DNA of 64,000 nucleotides from Epichloe hybrida (taxonomy: Eukaryota; Ascomycota; Sordariomycetes; Hypocreales; Clavicipitaceae), in NCBI GenBank assembly GCA_019022495.1, contig JAFEKR010000002.1:2976001-3040000 (forward strand), read 5' to 3'. The translations under genes were made by a program, and so were the position numbers. Positions 46,241 through 58,879 of this stretch are shown piece by piece. The notes under the pieces were generated by a model. It was not told the origin of the DNA. It ran no database searches and was given only the letters and a program-made list of their open reading frames with translations. The stretch's first letter is position 1; each line of letters opens with the position of its first letter.

Positions 46241-46430
46241 AATAGCTTATAATAGCTTATAATAGCTTATAATAGCTTATAATAGCTTATAATAGCTTAT
46301 AATAGCTTATAATAGCTTATAATAGCTTATAATAGCTTATAATAGCTTATAATAGCTTATAATAGCTTATAATAGCTTATAATAGCTTATAATAGCTTAT
46401 AATAGCTTATAATAGCTTATAATAGCTTAT
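46241..46430. repeat. Perfect 19 x 10-bp array of AATAGCTTAT
   Basis: Nineteen consecutive AATAGCTTAT decamers without one mismatch, followed by an AT dinucleotide run. Perfect identity in a RIP-altered, decayed neighbourhood means recent expansion by slippage or unequal exchange. Confidence 0.97.
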
Positions 46431-46683
46431 ATATATATATTACTTCTATTACTTATATAACTTAAAATATTATTAGTGTTAAAGTTTAATTAAAAATAAA
46501 TAAGTAATAAATTAATATAATATAAATATAAGTATTTATAAGTAAATTACTATAGAAAAAGCTAGACTTATTAATTATTTAGTATTTAAAGGTTTTTTAA
46601 AATATTAATAAAATAAAATTCCTTTCTTTTTTATATTTTTAATATTATACTATTTATAATTTTATACTAATAGAAAGTAAGTC

Positions 46684-47105
46684 CTAATATAACTATAAGA
46701 CTTACTTTAGTATATTTCTCTCTTTTTAACTAAAATTACATAACTAAGTAAAGAGATTATTATGTTTATAGTATAACTAATAGGACCCACTTTTAGACTC
46801 ACTTTTGTATATATATTTCTTTTTAGCTAGAATTATATAACTAAGTAAAGAGATAATACTAGGTTTATAGTATAACTAATAGGACCCACTTTTAGACCCA
46901 CTTTTATATATCCTCCTCTTCTTAGCTAAAGTTATATAACTATAGAAAGGGATTATACTTGGTTTTTAGTGTTTAACAAGACCCACTATTAGACCCACTT
47001 TTATACATCCTCCTCTTCTTAGCTAAAGTTATATAACTATAAAAAGGGATTATACTTGGTTTTTAGTGTTTAACAAGACCCACTTTTAGACCCATTTTAA
47101 GAAAC
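46684..47105. repeat. ~98-bp satellite of the hAT-like element
   Basis: About 4.3 units anchored by RGACCCACTTTTAGACCCAC, at about 46783, 46882, 46979 and 47076, alternating with CTTCTTAGCTAAAGTTATAT blocks. Related units occur at 20207-20540. Confidence 0.85.
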
Positions 47106-47762
47106 ACTATATAACTAAGTAAGTAAGCTAAAAGTAGTATAAATAGTTAAACTTACTTTTAAAGCTTATTTATTTATTTACTTAATATTAAAAAAATAGT
47201 ATATATATTATAATTATTCTTTATATAATATTTTAACTTTTCTTTATAAGCTTTTCCTAGGTTTTTTCCTTTTCTTTTAGTTTAAAAAAGGTTAAAAGCT
47301 AATATAATTTATTATAATTATAATAAAATAGCTTAATAGTAAAAGAAGCATGTATTAAATAAATTTTAATTTTCTCTTTATAATAAATTCCTTATATATA
47401 TAAGTATATTTTTATTAGAGTTTTAATCTTATTTATTTAGAATTACAAATTATTTCTTTAGGGTAAATATTATATTTAAAGCAAAAATACTATATTAAAA
47501 TGCATAGTAAATCCTATAAAAAAGCTAGAAAGATAGGATAACCTTTAAAATATAAAGAATAAATATTACTATAAGTTAAGGTTAGATAATACTATTTATA
47601 GCTACCCTATATATATATATAGCTTAATAGTCTAAATTAGCTAAAACTTTATAATTCTATAACTAAATACCTAAATAGTATAAAAATTTAAGGATATCTT
47701 ATTTAGATTATATTAAAAATCTACTATATAATAAGTATATATACTACCTTACCTTTTTAATA

Positions 47763-47823
47763 ATACATTGTATTGTATTGTAATGTATTGTAATGTATTG
47801 TAATGTATTGTATTGTATTATTA
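47763..47823. repeat. Internal TATTG/TAATG pentamer array
   Basis: A short array of GTATT and GTAAT pentamers inside the hAT-like element, followed by a diverged second copy of the preceding 150 bp ending in AAATCTACTATATAAT. Confidence 0.8.
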
Positions 47824-48115
47824 TAATGTATTTTTATATAATAAATAATTATAATAAATCATAGAAAATAGATATAAGAATAAAAAGACCCTTAATATAT
47901 TAAGAAAAAAATCATTTTTTAAAATAGATATAAAAGAATATTACTAAGATATTATATATTTTAAATAAGCTTACTTTTCTAAATAAGCTAAAACTTAATA
48001 GATTTTTAAATAAATAACTAAATTATATATAAAAATAAGAATACTATAATTAGATTATTTAAAAAATCTACTATATAATGAATTTATATAATACCCCACT
48101 TATATTTTTCCCTAA

Positions 48116-48246
48116 CAATACATTGTATTGTATGTATTGTATTGTATTGTATTGTAATACAATACAATACACAATACAATACATAGGGCAATACAATACA
48201 ATACAATACATCGAAGGGCCAAAAAATACAATACAATACAATACAA
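48116..48246. repeat. CAATA/TATTG pentamer array, right end
   Basis: A subterminal array with direct and inverted CAATA units next to the right terminal repeat, mirroring 46032-46180. Confidence 0.9.
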
Positions 48247-51230
48247 CAATGCTCTGGCCTTAATAGGGACTTCCTTAATTAAAATTAATATTAAAGCTAT
48301 GAATTATCTAAGTTTATTACTATAGAAGTTTGTTCTAGCGTCTATAATAATAAATTCTAGGGGGCCTAGGTAAGTATTAATCTAGTATATTTAGAGAGCT
48401 TCCTAGGTTGTTTTTGTAGAGATATTATTAAGGAATTTTGCTATGTTAAACGCTATAGCTATATCTATAGCGTGGAGTGTAAGGCGGTTACTATCTAGGT
48501 AGAAGATATTTACTATTACTTTATAATTAAAGCTACACTTATTCTTAATAGTAAACTTAAAGTAATTAGGGCTATTTATATATATTTAGTATTAGTAATA
48601 GATTCTTATTAGCTCCCTAATAGCTTTAATATTAATATTATGCCCTAATCTATAAAGAACCTTATGTAAATATTAGATTAATAGATGCCTAAAGCGGTAA
48701 TATAATTACTATAGCTTGCCTTCTATAAGATAGCTTTAAGTAACTACTTTTTCTTTCTATATAAGAAGCATCTAGGCATAGCCCTATTTATATATAATAG
48801 GGACTTTAATGTTTCCTTATTACAGTGTGTTCTTAAAGATATTAAAGTTAATCTTTAAATAGTCTATATTATTAAGGGATAAGAGAAATAGAGTGTTTAT
48901 AAGGATAACCTAAAAGAGAATATTTCTAAAGGGAGTAGGTATATTAGCTAATCTAAGTGTAATAATTAGGTCTCCTACGCTAAATCTAACTAATACCTTT
49001 TTCTCTATTGATTTATTAAGCTATAATATAGGCATCTAATATTATAAAGCAAGAAATTAAGGGTGCCTTACTATAGAGAACTTTATAGCTCCTATATTAG
49101 GTATAATCCCTTAGAATATTGCATAGGAATAGTAATCTTCTAATATAAATATTACTAGGGCTTTATTTATAAGTTCCTGCTAAAAGGGGTTTTCTTTACT
49201 TAGGCTATAATATGCTACTTGCCTTATTAGGAATTAAACCGTTTTCTTGCTATTAATATAGGTTCTATATGTAAAGAAGCTTATAGGTACTAGCCTATTT
49301 ATATTATTAGGGCTATTATTAAATCTAATACTCTTTATATACTAAGTGATTTTATTATTAATAGGGGGTTAGGACTTGTGTTCTCCCTTATACTAAGTAA
49401 GGAATAAATAATATAAGTTATTAGTTAAATCCGTAAGGTAGTAGTTCTTAAAGCGTTAAAATGCCTTCTTATAGTTCTCTTTAGGGTGCTTAGATAACTA
49501 GCATTCTTCCTTACTATATATATAGCACTTCTTTGTATAAGGAGTACCTTCTTTTCCTTGTGGTTTTGAGGGGTATTAGGTCTCTTTTCCCTTCCTATTA
49601 TATCTTTAGTTAGTCTAGAATTACTCTAGGGTTATAGCTTTAGTTAGGAACTATTAATAGTTCTTCTTCTCTTTCTTAATAAGATAAAGGGTTATTCTAA
49701 TCTATTTATAAAACTCTTATAGTCTATCTAGTGGATCTATAATTACTTCTTTATACTCTAGAATACTATAATAGGCTCTAATAAGTTAATTCTAGAGTGC
49801 CCTTTTAGTTTAGCTTACTTTAGGTATTACTTATTAAATTACTTAGGTTATTATTTATTATTCCTTATAGGGAAGTATTATTTTACTCTAGTAAATATCT
49901 TTACTATATATCCTTAGTTTTAAATTATTCTCTTATATAGCTAATAAGTGTAAGGAGATCTTATAGTTATCTAGGTTTAGAGAGGTAGTTTATATAGTAT
50001 TATAGTACTTTGCCTTTAAGTATAACCTTAAAAGCATAACTAGCTTATTTAGGCTAGATATTAAGTAACTTACACTTTCTATAGAATATTTAAAGCTTTA
50101 ATTTAAGGATATTATAGTTATTAGCACTATAAAGTTATTCTTTAGGGTATACCTTAGATAGGTTAATAATTTACTTTAGTAAAGGTCTCTAGGTCTATAA
50201 GGGTTCTCTAGGTATTTCCCTTTATATTTATAAAAGGGGTAGTAAGGTCTTTAGGAAGTAAGAGAGTAGCTTTATAAGTAGTACCCTTAGGGCTTATTAT
50301 TCCTTCTAATCCTCCTCTTCCTTATATTAGGAAGGAGGAATTATAGCTCTTTAAGCTATGCTAATAGGGGCACTACTAGCCCTAGATAGTATAGGTTACC
50401 TCTATTAGTAACTCTCCTACTTAAGGGTATTATTAGTAGTATTACTAGGGTAATACTACTAACTTACCTCTAGTAAAGGTATAAGTAAGGGAGTTACCTG
50501 TAAATATTTATAAATAGTATTCTTAGGTAGTCTTAACTCTAGGTTAATTAACCTTCCTAGGGGAGATTAGCTAGGCCTTCCTAGAGGGGATTAACTTAGT
50601 CTTCCTAGGGGAGTCTAGCTTATTAATTCTTTTAATAGTAATTATACTAATAAATAGGGTAATAGGGTAGGTTACCTAGTTTTAATATTACTATTATCTA
50701 GTAGATTATAGAAGAACTCTTTATTCTATAAGTTCTTTTAGAAGCCTATATACTTCTTCCTAGCCTCTTTAATTTCTTTAAGAGTTTAAAATTTAAATTC
50801 TTCTTAGTTTACTACTTCTTTAAGGTTATTTACTATCTTAGTATCTCTTCTAATAGTTATATATACTTTATTATAAAAAGAATAGTCTTAAAGTCTATTC
50901 TATAAAAGGTCTCTCCCTTCTATAAACTTATTCCTTAACTATTTATAAAAGTTATTACTAAATTTAGAGAATAGTATTCTTTTAAATAACCCTTACTTCT
51001 TATATTATTTAGTCTTTATAAGGATATAAAGACTAATTTCCTTAGGTATTATTATCTCTTTATATTTAGAACTTCCTATCTATTAAAGTAATTCTTTTAT
51101 AATATGTTATTAAAGCCTTATAGAGATATAGGGGTATAGGTTAGTGTAAATAGGGGTTTTTCCTTTATTAAGGTATTTATTACTATCTCCTATTTTAATG
51201 CCTTCTATAGCATTATTATAGCTATTAGTC

Positions 51231-51680
51231 TTACTAGGAACTCTAAATTAACTAAAGGTCCTAGATAGTCTAGCTATATCTAATATTCTAATTAATTAAG
51301 GGAGGTAAATCTTATAATATAAGGAGAAAAGGGGTATAACTATAATTATATAATATTTTTTAGATATAAAGGATTGCAAGGCAAGGCAGTTAACTTTAAA
51401 TACGTAATAGAACGTATAATAAAGAAAAATAAGGGGATAGCTTAGCTACTAGTGTTAAACCTTTCTTTATTATTTTAGAGTCTATATAGATATAGATATT
51501 AATACTAAAGTAAGAAGAAAGCTATATTATACCTTTCTATTAGCATAACTTATTATTAAACATAGCTCTCCTATTACATAGGGTAAGTTATTATTAGATA
51601 AGCTACCTCTTTTAATTAACCTTACTAATCTATAGTGTTTAAAGACTACGTGTTTATCTATAAAGGTAACTACTAATTAG
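51231..51680 (-). other. Copia-2 b leader between 5' LTR and gag
   Basis: Untranslated leader of copy b, mirrored in copy c at 52204-52660. The internal region begins next to the LTR with CTAATTAGTAGTTACC on the minus strand. No recognisable primer site (no TGG start, no half-tRNA motif). No gene is seen. Confidence 0.6.
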
Positions 51681-52203
51681 TGTTAGATTTATAGGGTATT
51701 AAATTTAATGTAATACAGTCGTAAGCCTAAAGAATAGTATTATTATTAATTATCTATTCTAGGCTACGTTATCTATTATTATGATTAATTAAGTTATATA
51801 AAAAGAGAGGTAAAAAGCTAGAAGTTATAATACATAAAGGGAAAAGGGGTTACGCGTTTATATCCCTATATTTCCTAGCTAATTAACATGCTAGGTTATA
51901 GGTTACGTGTAGGGTCCGCGCGTGGCCTAAGCTTCTGCTAGGTAATTGCGGCTGCGACGCGCGCGGACCCCACACGTGACCTATAACCCGGCACGTTAAT
52001 TAGCTAGGAAATGTAGGGACACAAACGCGTAACCCCTTTTCCCTTTATATATTATAACTTCTAGCTTTTTACCTCTCTTTTCCTACAACTAAATCAATTA
52101 TAACAACAGATAACGTAGCCTAGAATAGATAATTAATAACAATACTATTCTTCAGGCTTATGACTATATTACACATTAAATTTAATACCCTATGAATCTA
52201 ACA
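51681..52203. repeat. Head-to-head truncated Copia-2 LTRs, palindrome centre
   Basis: Left arm LTR 51681-51960 (minus) and right arm LTR 51961-52203 (plus). GGGTCCGCGC at 51913-51922 faces GCGCGGACCC at 51961-51970; the 38 nt between them (51923-51960) is unique LTR sequence. The left LTR lacks about its first 65 nt, the right about its first 100. The centre is GC-rich and hardly altered by RIP, in contrast to both arms. Confidence 0.92.
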
Positions 52204-52659
52204 CTAATTAGTGGTTACCTTCACAGATAACCACGTAGTCTTCAAACACCACAGATTAGCAAGGTTAATTAGAAAAGGTAGCTTATCTAATAATAACTTG
52301 CCTTATAAAATAGGAGGGCTACGTTTAATAATAAGTTATACTAACGGAAAGGTATAATATAGCTCTCTTCTTACTTTAGTATTAATATCTATATTTATAT
52401 AGACTCTAAAATAATAAAGAAAGGTTTAACACTAGTAGCTAAGCTATCCCCTTATCTTTCTTTATTATATATTCTATTATATATTTAAAGTTAACTACCT
52501 TGCCTTGTGATTCTTTATATCCAAAACACGTTACATAATTATAGTTATATTACTTTTCCTCTTATATTATAAGATTTACCTCCCTTAATTAATTATAATA
52601 TTAGATATACCTAGACTATCTAGGACCTCTAGTTAATTCAGAGTTCCTAGCAAGACTAA

Positions 52660-55600
52660 TAGCTATAATAATGCTATAGAAGGCATTAAAATAGAAGATA
52701 ATAATAAATACCTTAATAAAGGAAAAACCCCTATTTACACTAACCTATACCCCTATATCTCTATAAGGCTTTAATAATATATTATAGAAGAACTACTCTA
52801 ATAAATAGGAAATTCTAAATATAAAGAGATAATAACACCTAAGGAAATAAGTCTTTATATCCTTATAAAGACTAAATAATATAAGGAGCAAGGGTTATTT
52901 AGAAGAATACTATTCTCTAAATTTAGTAATAACTTTTACAAATAGTTAAGGGATAAGTTTGTAAAAGGAAGAGACCTTTTATAGAATAGACTTTAAGATT
53001 ATTTTCTTTATAATAAAGTGTATATAACTATTAGAAAAGGCACTAAGATAGTAAATAACCTTAAAGAAGTAGTAAACTAAGAAGAATTTAGATTTAAGAC
53101 TCTTAAAGAAATTAAAAAGGCTAGGAAGAAGTATATAGGCTTCTAAAAGAACCTATAAAATAAAGAGTTCTTCTATAATTTACTAGATAATAGTAATGTT
53201 AGAACTAGGTAACCTACCCTATTACTTTGTTTATTAGTATAATTACTATTAAAAGGATTAATAAGCTAGACTTCCCTAGGAAAACTAAGTTAATCCCCCC
53301 TAGGAAGGCCTAGCTAATCTCCCCTAGGAAGGTTAATTAACCTAGAGTTAAGACTACCTAAGGATACTATTTACAAGCATCTATAGGTAACTCCCTTGCC
53401 TATACCTTTACTAGAGGTAAGTTAGTAGTATTACCCTAGTAACACTACTAATAATACCCCTAAGTAAGAGAGTTACTAATAAAGGTAACCTATGCTATCT
53501 AGGGCTAGTAGTGCCCCTATTAGTATAGCTTAAAGAGCTATAATTTCTCCTTCCTAATATAAGGAAAAGAAGAATTAGAGGGAATAATAAGCCCTAAAGG
53601 TACTACCTATAAAGCTACCCTCTTACTTCCTAAAGACCTTACTACCCCTTCTATAAATATAAAGGGAAACACCTAGAGGACTCCTATAGACCTAGAGACC
53701 TTTGCTAAAGCAAATTATTAACCTATCTAAGGTATACCCTAAAGAATAACTCTATAGCGCTAATAACTATAATATCCTTAAATTAAAGCTTTAAATATTT
53801 TATAGAAAGTATAAGTTACTTAATATCTAGCCTAAATAAGCTAGTTATGCTTTTAAGATTATACTTAAAGGTAAAGCACTATAATACTATGTAGACTACC
53901 TCTCTAAACCTAGATAACTATAAGATCTCCTTATGCTTATTAGCTATATAAGAGAATAATTTAAAACTAAGAATATATAGTAAAGATATCTACTAGAGTA
54001 AAATAACACTTCCTTATAAGAAATAATAAATAATAACCTAAGTAAGTTAATAATTAAATACTTTAATAAACTTATAGAAAGACTAGCTATCTTATAATAA
54101 GTAATACCTAAAGTAAGCTAAACTAAAAGGGTACTCTAGAATTAACTTATTAGAGCCTATTATAGTATTCTAAAGTGTAGAGGACTGATTATAGATCCGC
54201 TAGATGGACTATAAGAGTTCTATAAATAGATTAGAATAACCCTTTATCTTATTAAGGAAGAGAAGAAAAACTATTAATAGTTCCTAACTAAAGCTATAAC
54301 CCTAGAGTAATTCTAGACTAACTAAAGATATAACAGGACTAGAAAGGAGACCTAATACCCCTTAAAACCATAAGAAAGAGAAGGTACTCCTTATATAAAG
54401 AAGTGCTACATATATAGCAAGAAAGGATACTAGTTATCTAAGCACCCTAAAGAGGACTGTAAGAAGGCGTTTTAACGCTTTAAGAACTACTACCTTATAG
54501 ATCTAACTAATAACTTATATTATTTATTCCTTACTTAGTACAAGGGAGAACACAAGTCCTAACCCCTTATTAATAACAAAATCGCTTAGTATATAAAGAG
54601 TATTAGATTTAATAACGGCCCTAATGATATAGATAGGCTAGTACCTATAAGCTTCTTTACTTATAGAACCTAGATTAATAGCGAAAGAATAGCTTAATTC
54701 CTAATAAGGTAAGTAGCTTATTATAGTCTAAGTAAAGAAAACCCCTTTTAGTAGGAACTTGTGAATAAAGCCCTAGTAATGTTTATATTAGAAGATTACT
54801 ATTCCTATGCGATATTCTAAGGGATTATGCCTAATACAGGAGCCGTAAAGTTATCTATAGTAAGGCACCCTTAATTTCTTGCTTTGTAATATTAGATACT
54901 TATATTATAGCTTAATAAATTAATAGAGAAGAAGGCATTAGTTAGATTTAGTGTAGGAGACCTAATTATTACGCTTAGAGCGGCTAATATACCTACCCCC
55001 TTTAGAAATATTCTCTTTTAGGTTATCCCTATAAACACTCTATTCCTTTTATCCCTTAATAATATAGACTATCTAAAGATTAACTTTAATATCTCTAAGA
55101 ACACACTATAATAAGGAAATATTAAGGTCCCTATTATATGTAAATAGGGCCATACCTAGATGCTTCTTACATAGAAAGAAGAAGCAGTTGCTTAAAGCTA
55201 CCTTATAGAAGGTAAGCTATAATAATTATATTACTAATTTAGTCATCTATTAATCTAATGTTTACATAAGGTTCTCTGTAAATTAGGGTATAATATTAAT
55301 ATTAAAGCTATTAGGGAGCTAATAAGAATCTGCTACTAATGCTAAATACACGTAGATAGCCCTAATTACTTTAAGTTTACCCTTAAGGATAAGTGTAGCT
55401 TTAATTATAAAGTAATAGTAAATATCTTCTACCTAGATAGTAACTGCCCTACACTCCACGCTGTAAATATAGCTATAGTATTTAATATAGCGAAATTCCT
55501 TAATAATATCTCTATGAAAATAACCTAGGAAGCCCTCTAAATATGCTAGATTAATGCTTACCTAGGCCCCCTAGACTTTATTATTATAGACGCTAGAATA

Positions 55601-57950
55601 AACTTCTATAGTAATGAATTTAGAAAATTCGTAGCTTTAATGTTAATTTTAATTAAGGAAGTCCTTATTAAGGCATACTATAGTATAGGGAAGGTTAAAA
55701 GGTATTATAGGCTGCTTTAAAGAGCCTATAATATAATTAGATGTAAATGCCCTATAATACTAGAACCTATTACCCTTTAAATAGTAATTAAGGCCCTGAA
55801 TAACACCGTAGGCCCTAATAGCCTTATCCTAACCCTCCTTGTCTTTAGAGCTTACCTATGTATAATAAATAAGTCCCTGCTATTACTAGATATTATATAG
55901 CATGTGATTATAGTATAGAAGGCTACTAAAGAGATTAAGAGACTTTATGCTATCTAGAAGGTTAATAAGGCCCTTACTAAATGTAATAGCCTAGATACCT
56001 TAAAGACCCTTAGCTTACTACTTAGATTAAAGGCTAAGGTTTAGTAAGAAAGCAAGGGATAAGCAGGTCTATATAAGCTACTAGTAATTACTAGAGAAAG
56101 CTATATACTTAATATGCCTAGAGGCCTGAAGACCTTTAGGTTAATATTTGTTAAGCCTTACTATAATAATCCTAGTGTGAAGAAAATAGCGAAGCCTAGT
56201 AAAAAGAAAGGAGAAGAAGGGCAAGAGGCCTATGATAAGAATATAGTGCTACTAATACTATTAAAGCAAGGACGTAAAAGGCTATAGAAGAACTCTCCTA
56301 TAATGCCTTAAGGTACTAATACCTTCCTATTAGCAAAAGAATATAGTAACCTAGCTCTTATAATTAAGCTATGTAAGGAAGGAATTATTAAGACCCTAGG
56401 CGAACTGTTTAAGCTATTAATAAAAGCGAAGATTAACGCTCTAATTAAGTAAGGTGTGTTTAAATTTATTATATTTAATAAGGAAGAATATAGTGGGATT
56501 TAAATCTTTAATTCCTGGATTATTAATAAGATTAAAGGCAAGATAATAGAACCCTATAAAAAGTCATGCCTTGTAATCTAAGGGTGTGAGGATAAAGGGA
56601 AATAGGCTATTCTTACACAGGCCCTAACGATTTAACGCGCGAGCTAATGTCTTATTCTTGTAATAGCCCTGTTAGTAAGATTAAGGAAATTCCTTATCTA
56701 GCTAAGGGATATCTATTAGGCTTATGTATAGGCCCGTATATTACTAGAGCGACTAATCCTAGCACGCTTGCTAATTTAGATATAATACCTTTACCTACCT
56801 AGTATAATTATAAGGGTTATTAAACCTCTTTACGGGCTTGTAGAAGCAGGAACGCACTAGTAGGTTATGTATTATAAGTATTATAGAGAGAACCTCTAGA
56901 TGGAAACCTCTATATATAATCCCTACCTGCTTATAACTATAAAGGAAAGCCCTAACTTTGCCTACGTTAGAATGTAGACTAATAATATAATTAGCCTCTT
57001 GGATAAGAAGTTCTCTAAGAAGGAAGAGACCTAGCTTACTATAGTAGGCTTTAATGTAAAGCTAAAGTAATTCCTAACTTAGGACTGCTCTCTTATGTTT
57101 AATAGTGGTATTATCTTGCTAGAGAATAATACTATTAAGATCTAGTAGAAAGGGCAGAGTAATAAGTTAGAGTTAGTCCTAATAACTAACTTAAAGCGTA
57201 AATATATTAAGCAGAGGGCCTAAGGCGCTTACATTTCCTTGATTTACTAACTAGAGGCTTATTTTAACCTATCTGTTGCTATATAACACTAGGAGCTAAC
57301 CCTAGAGGATATAAAAGCCCTTAATTGCTACCTAAAGTAGTAGATAGATTACCTAGAGAGAGGTCTAACGTTTATCCTGATTAACCTTAAGAAGGCAAAG
57401 CTCTTTGCCTTTGTAGATAGATTCTTTGCTAATAACTAGGACCTATCCTTATAACTAGGATATATACTTATCCTAGTAAACAAAGACTACACTGATAGTA
57501 AGTTTATAATTAAAGGTAATATTATACACTTTAGCTTAATAAAGAGTAAGAGAGTTACGTAAAGCGTGCTTACCTTAGAAGTCTATGGTATAGTAGCTAG
57601 TGTTAATATAGCTTACGTAATTGTAACTACCCTAAACTTAGTTACTAACTAACTAAAGCTCCTAAAGATCCTAGTTATTGTATATATGGATTTATACTCC
57701 TTATATAAGTGCCTTGTTAAGCTTAGTATAATAAAGGAGAAACGCCTAATAATTAATATTATAGCCCTTTAATAGTTATATAAATGCTAAGAACTCTATA
57801 AGATCTAATAGATTAATAAAGAGGATAACCTAGCTAATACCTTTATAAAGGCATTACCTAATAAGGCCCTTAAGAGCTTTATCTTAACTAACTAAATAAC
57901 TATCTAGATAGAGGGATAGGTTACCTACGCGTAACACATACATAGTAAGA
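52660..57950 (+). pseudogene. Copia-2 gag-pol relic (copy c)
   Basis: The longest Copia-2 coding relic. It includes the gag N-terminal part missing from copy a (52660-53450: block RDKFVKGRDLL near 52950, then KEIKKARKKYIGF near 53110). Knuckle near 54390, protease near 54826 (MPNTGAVKLSIV, Asp to Asn), integrase 55230-55770, RT about 56340-57080 with a catalytic box like MQTNN, RNase H about 57380-57900 ending in LANTFIKALPNK. The decay pattern differs from copy b at many CpA/TpG sites, so RIP acted on the arms separately or unevenly. Non-functional. Confidence 0.89.
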
Positions 57951-58354
57951 GGAAAAGTAATCCTCTAGGAGGGTAGCCATAGGGATAAGATAGTGATACG
58001 TAGGGGATCTACGCCCCTATAGTTAATATCCCTAGCGGCCATGACTATGCTAGCTTACTAGGCCCTCCTAGTAGACCATAGAAATTAATAGTGGTGTGTA
58101 GGAGAATAAAGGTATTACTAAGGAGGAGGAAGATATTATATATATGCTATAGTGTGGTATATATGTTATTTTAAGGAAAAGAAAGGATTTAGAAGGACTT
58201 ACTTATCCTTATATAGGCTTATAGGCTAAGCAAGATTGTTGTTTCCCTTTTGTTAGTAACTATACGCCTAGATAAGCTATAAGTTCTTTTCCTTATATCC
58301 CCTATTAATTATATTCTTAATCTATCTTTCCTTTTTTATTTCTATAATTAATAT

Positions 58355-58538
58355 TATGTGTTAATAATCATGTTAAAAGAGAGAAGTTCTAGTGTTAGAA
58401 CAAAGGTAATATTAATTATGCGTCGTAGCTGTAATTACCTAGTAGAAGCTTAGGCCGCGCGCGGACCCTACACGTGACCTATAACCTAGCATGTTGATTA
58501 GCTAGGAAATATAGGGATATAAACGCGTAACCCCTTTT
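58355..58538 (+). repeat. Copia-2 c 3' LTR, interrupted
   Basis: The first 184 bp of the LTR (TGTTAATAATCATGTT to GTAACCCCTTTT), then the Gypsy-1 C LTR. The remainder should lie right of the window beyond Gypsy-1 C. Confidence 0.9.
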
Positions 58539-58740
58539 TGTGAGGCCCTACTCACAACACCAGCGCGCTAGCGCACTACTAGGCGGGCGCACCACGCCCT
58601 AGGGCTAGGTTCACGTAACACTAGCAAGTCACTACCTATAAGTTAGTAACTTACACGCATAACACACTTAGACCTAGTAAGCTTTAGTTAATATATAAAT
58701 ACTCTTATACCTCTTGCCTAACTATCCCTTTATTCTTATA
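58539..58740 (+). repeat. Gypsy-1 C 5' LTR (best preserved)
   Basis: A 202-bp LTR starting TGTGAGGCCCTACTCACAAC with little RIP at its left end, ending TTCTTATA, followed by internal ATTCTAAAGC. It reveals the unmutated start of the family LTR. Confidence 0.93.
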
Positions 58741-58879
58741 ATTCTAAAGCTTCTCCTACTAGCTACCTAAGAGTAATATAAGAGGGAGAATAACTTAATT
58801 TACTAAAACTATACTATATATTACTTAGGATTAGCTAGATAATAGTAACACTATAGCTAGGGATATGCTATATTCTATA

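Larger units (their letters stand above)
46024..48256. mobile_element. Non-autonomous hAT-like DNA element
   Basis: A 2,233-bp element with 10-bp terminal inverted repeats CAGAGCATTG and CAATGCTCTG and an exact 8-bp target-site duplication GCCTTAAT (46016-46023, 48257-48264). An 8-bp duplication and CAGRG-type ends are diagnostic of the hAT superfamily. Removing it rejoins the Copia-2 integrase. No transposase relic is readable. The interior is repetitive: CAATA/TATTG pentamer arrays near both ends and once inside, a perfect 10-bp array (46241-46430), a ~98-bp satellite (46684-47105) and a diverged duplication (about 47630-47790 against 47960-48130). The arrays may act as subterminal transposase-binding sites; that is inference. 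Confidence 0.88.
43735..51230 (-). pseudogene. Copia-2 gag-pol relic (copy b), split by hAT-like element
   Basis: Mirror of the copy c polyprotein. Minus-strand order: gag about 51230-49450 (knuckle about 49530), protease near 49100, integrase finger and core to 48257, the hAT insertion, rest of integrase from 46023, RT about 45400-44640, RNase H about 44290-43800. The insertion falls in the integrase block corresponding to SIGKVKRYY of copy a. RT and RNase H blocks are recognisable but full of RIP stops. Non-functional. Confidence 0.88.
42989..51960 (-). mobile_element. Copia-2 copy b, left arm of the palindrome
   Basis: Copia-2 on the minus strand: 3' LTR 42989-43330, internal 43331-51680 (interrupted by the hAT-like element 46024-48256), and truncated 5' LTR 51681-51960. 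It meets the plus-strand copy c head to head. Sequence from 51922 leftward to about 43150 mirrors 51961-58538. Confidence 0.92.
51961..58538 (+). mobile_element. Copia-2 copy c, right arm of the palindrome
   Basis: Copia-2 on the plus strand: truncated 5' LTR 51961-52203, internal 52204-58354, and 3' LTR from 58355, interrupted at 58538 by the Gypsy-1 C LTR. It gives the only uninterrupted Copia-2 internal region in the window. Confidence 0.92.

Noticed and set aside
46241..46430. CRISPR array or telomere repeat
   Set aside because: Units are 10 bp without spacers, and the motif is not TTAGGG-like; a eukaryotic minisatellite.
48078..48263. Open frame on + at the right end of the hAT-like element
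   Set aside because: Same pentamer artefact; it crosses the terminal repeat into Copia-2.
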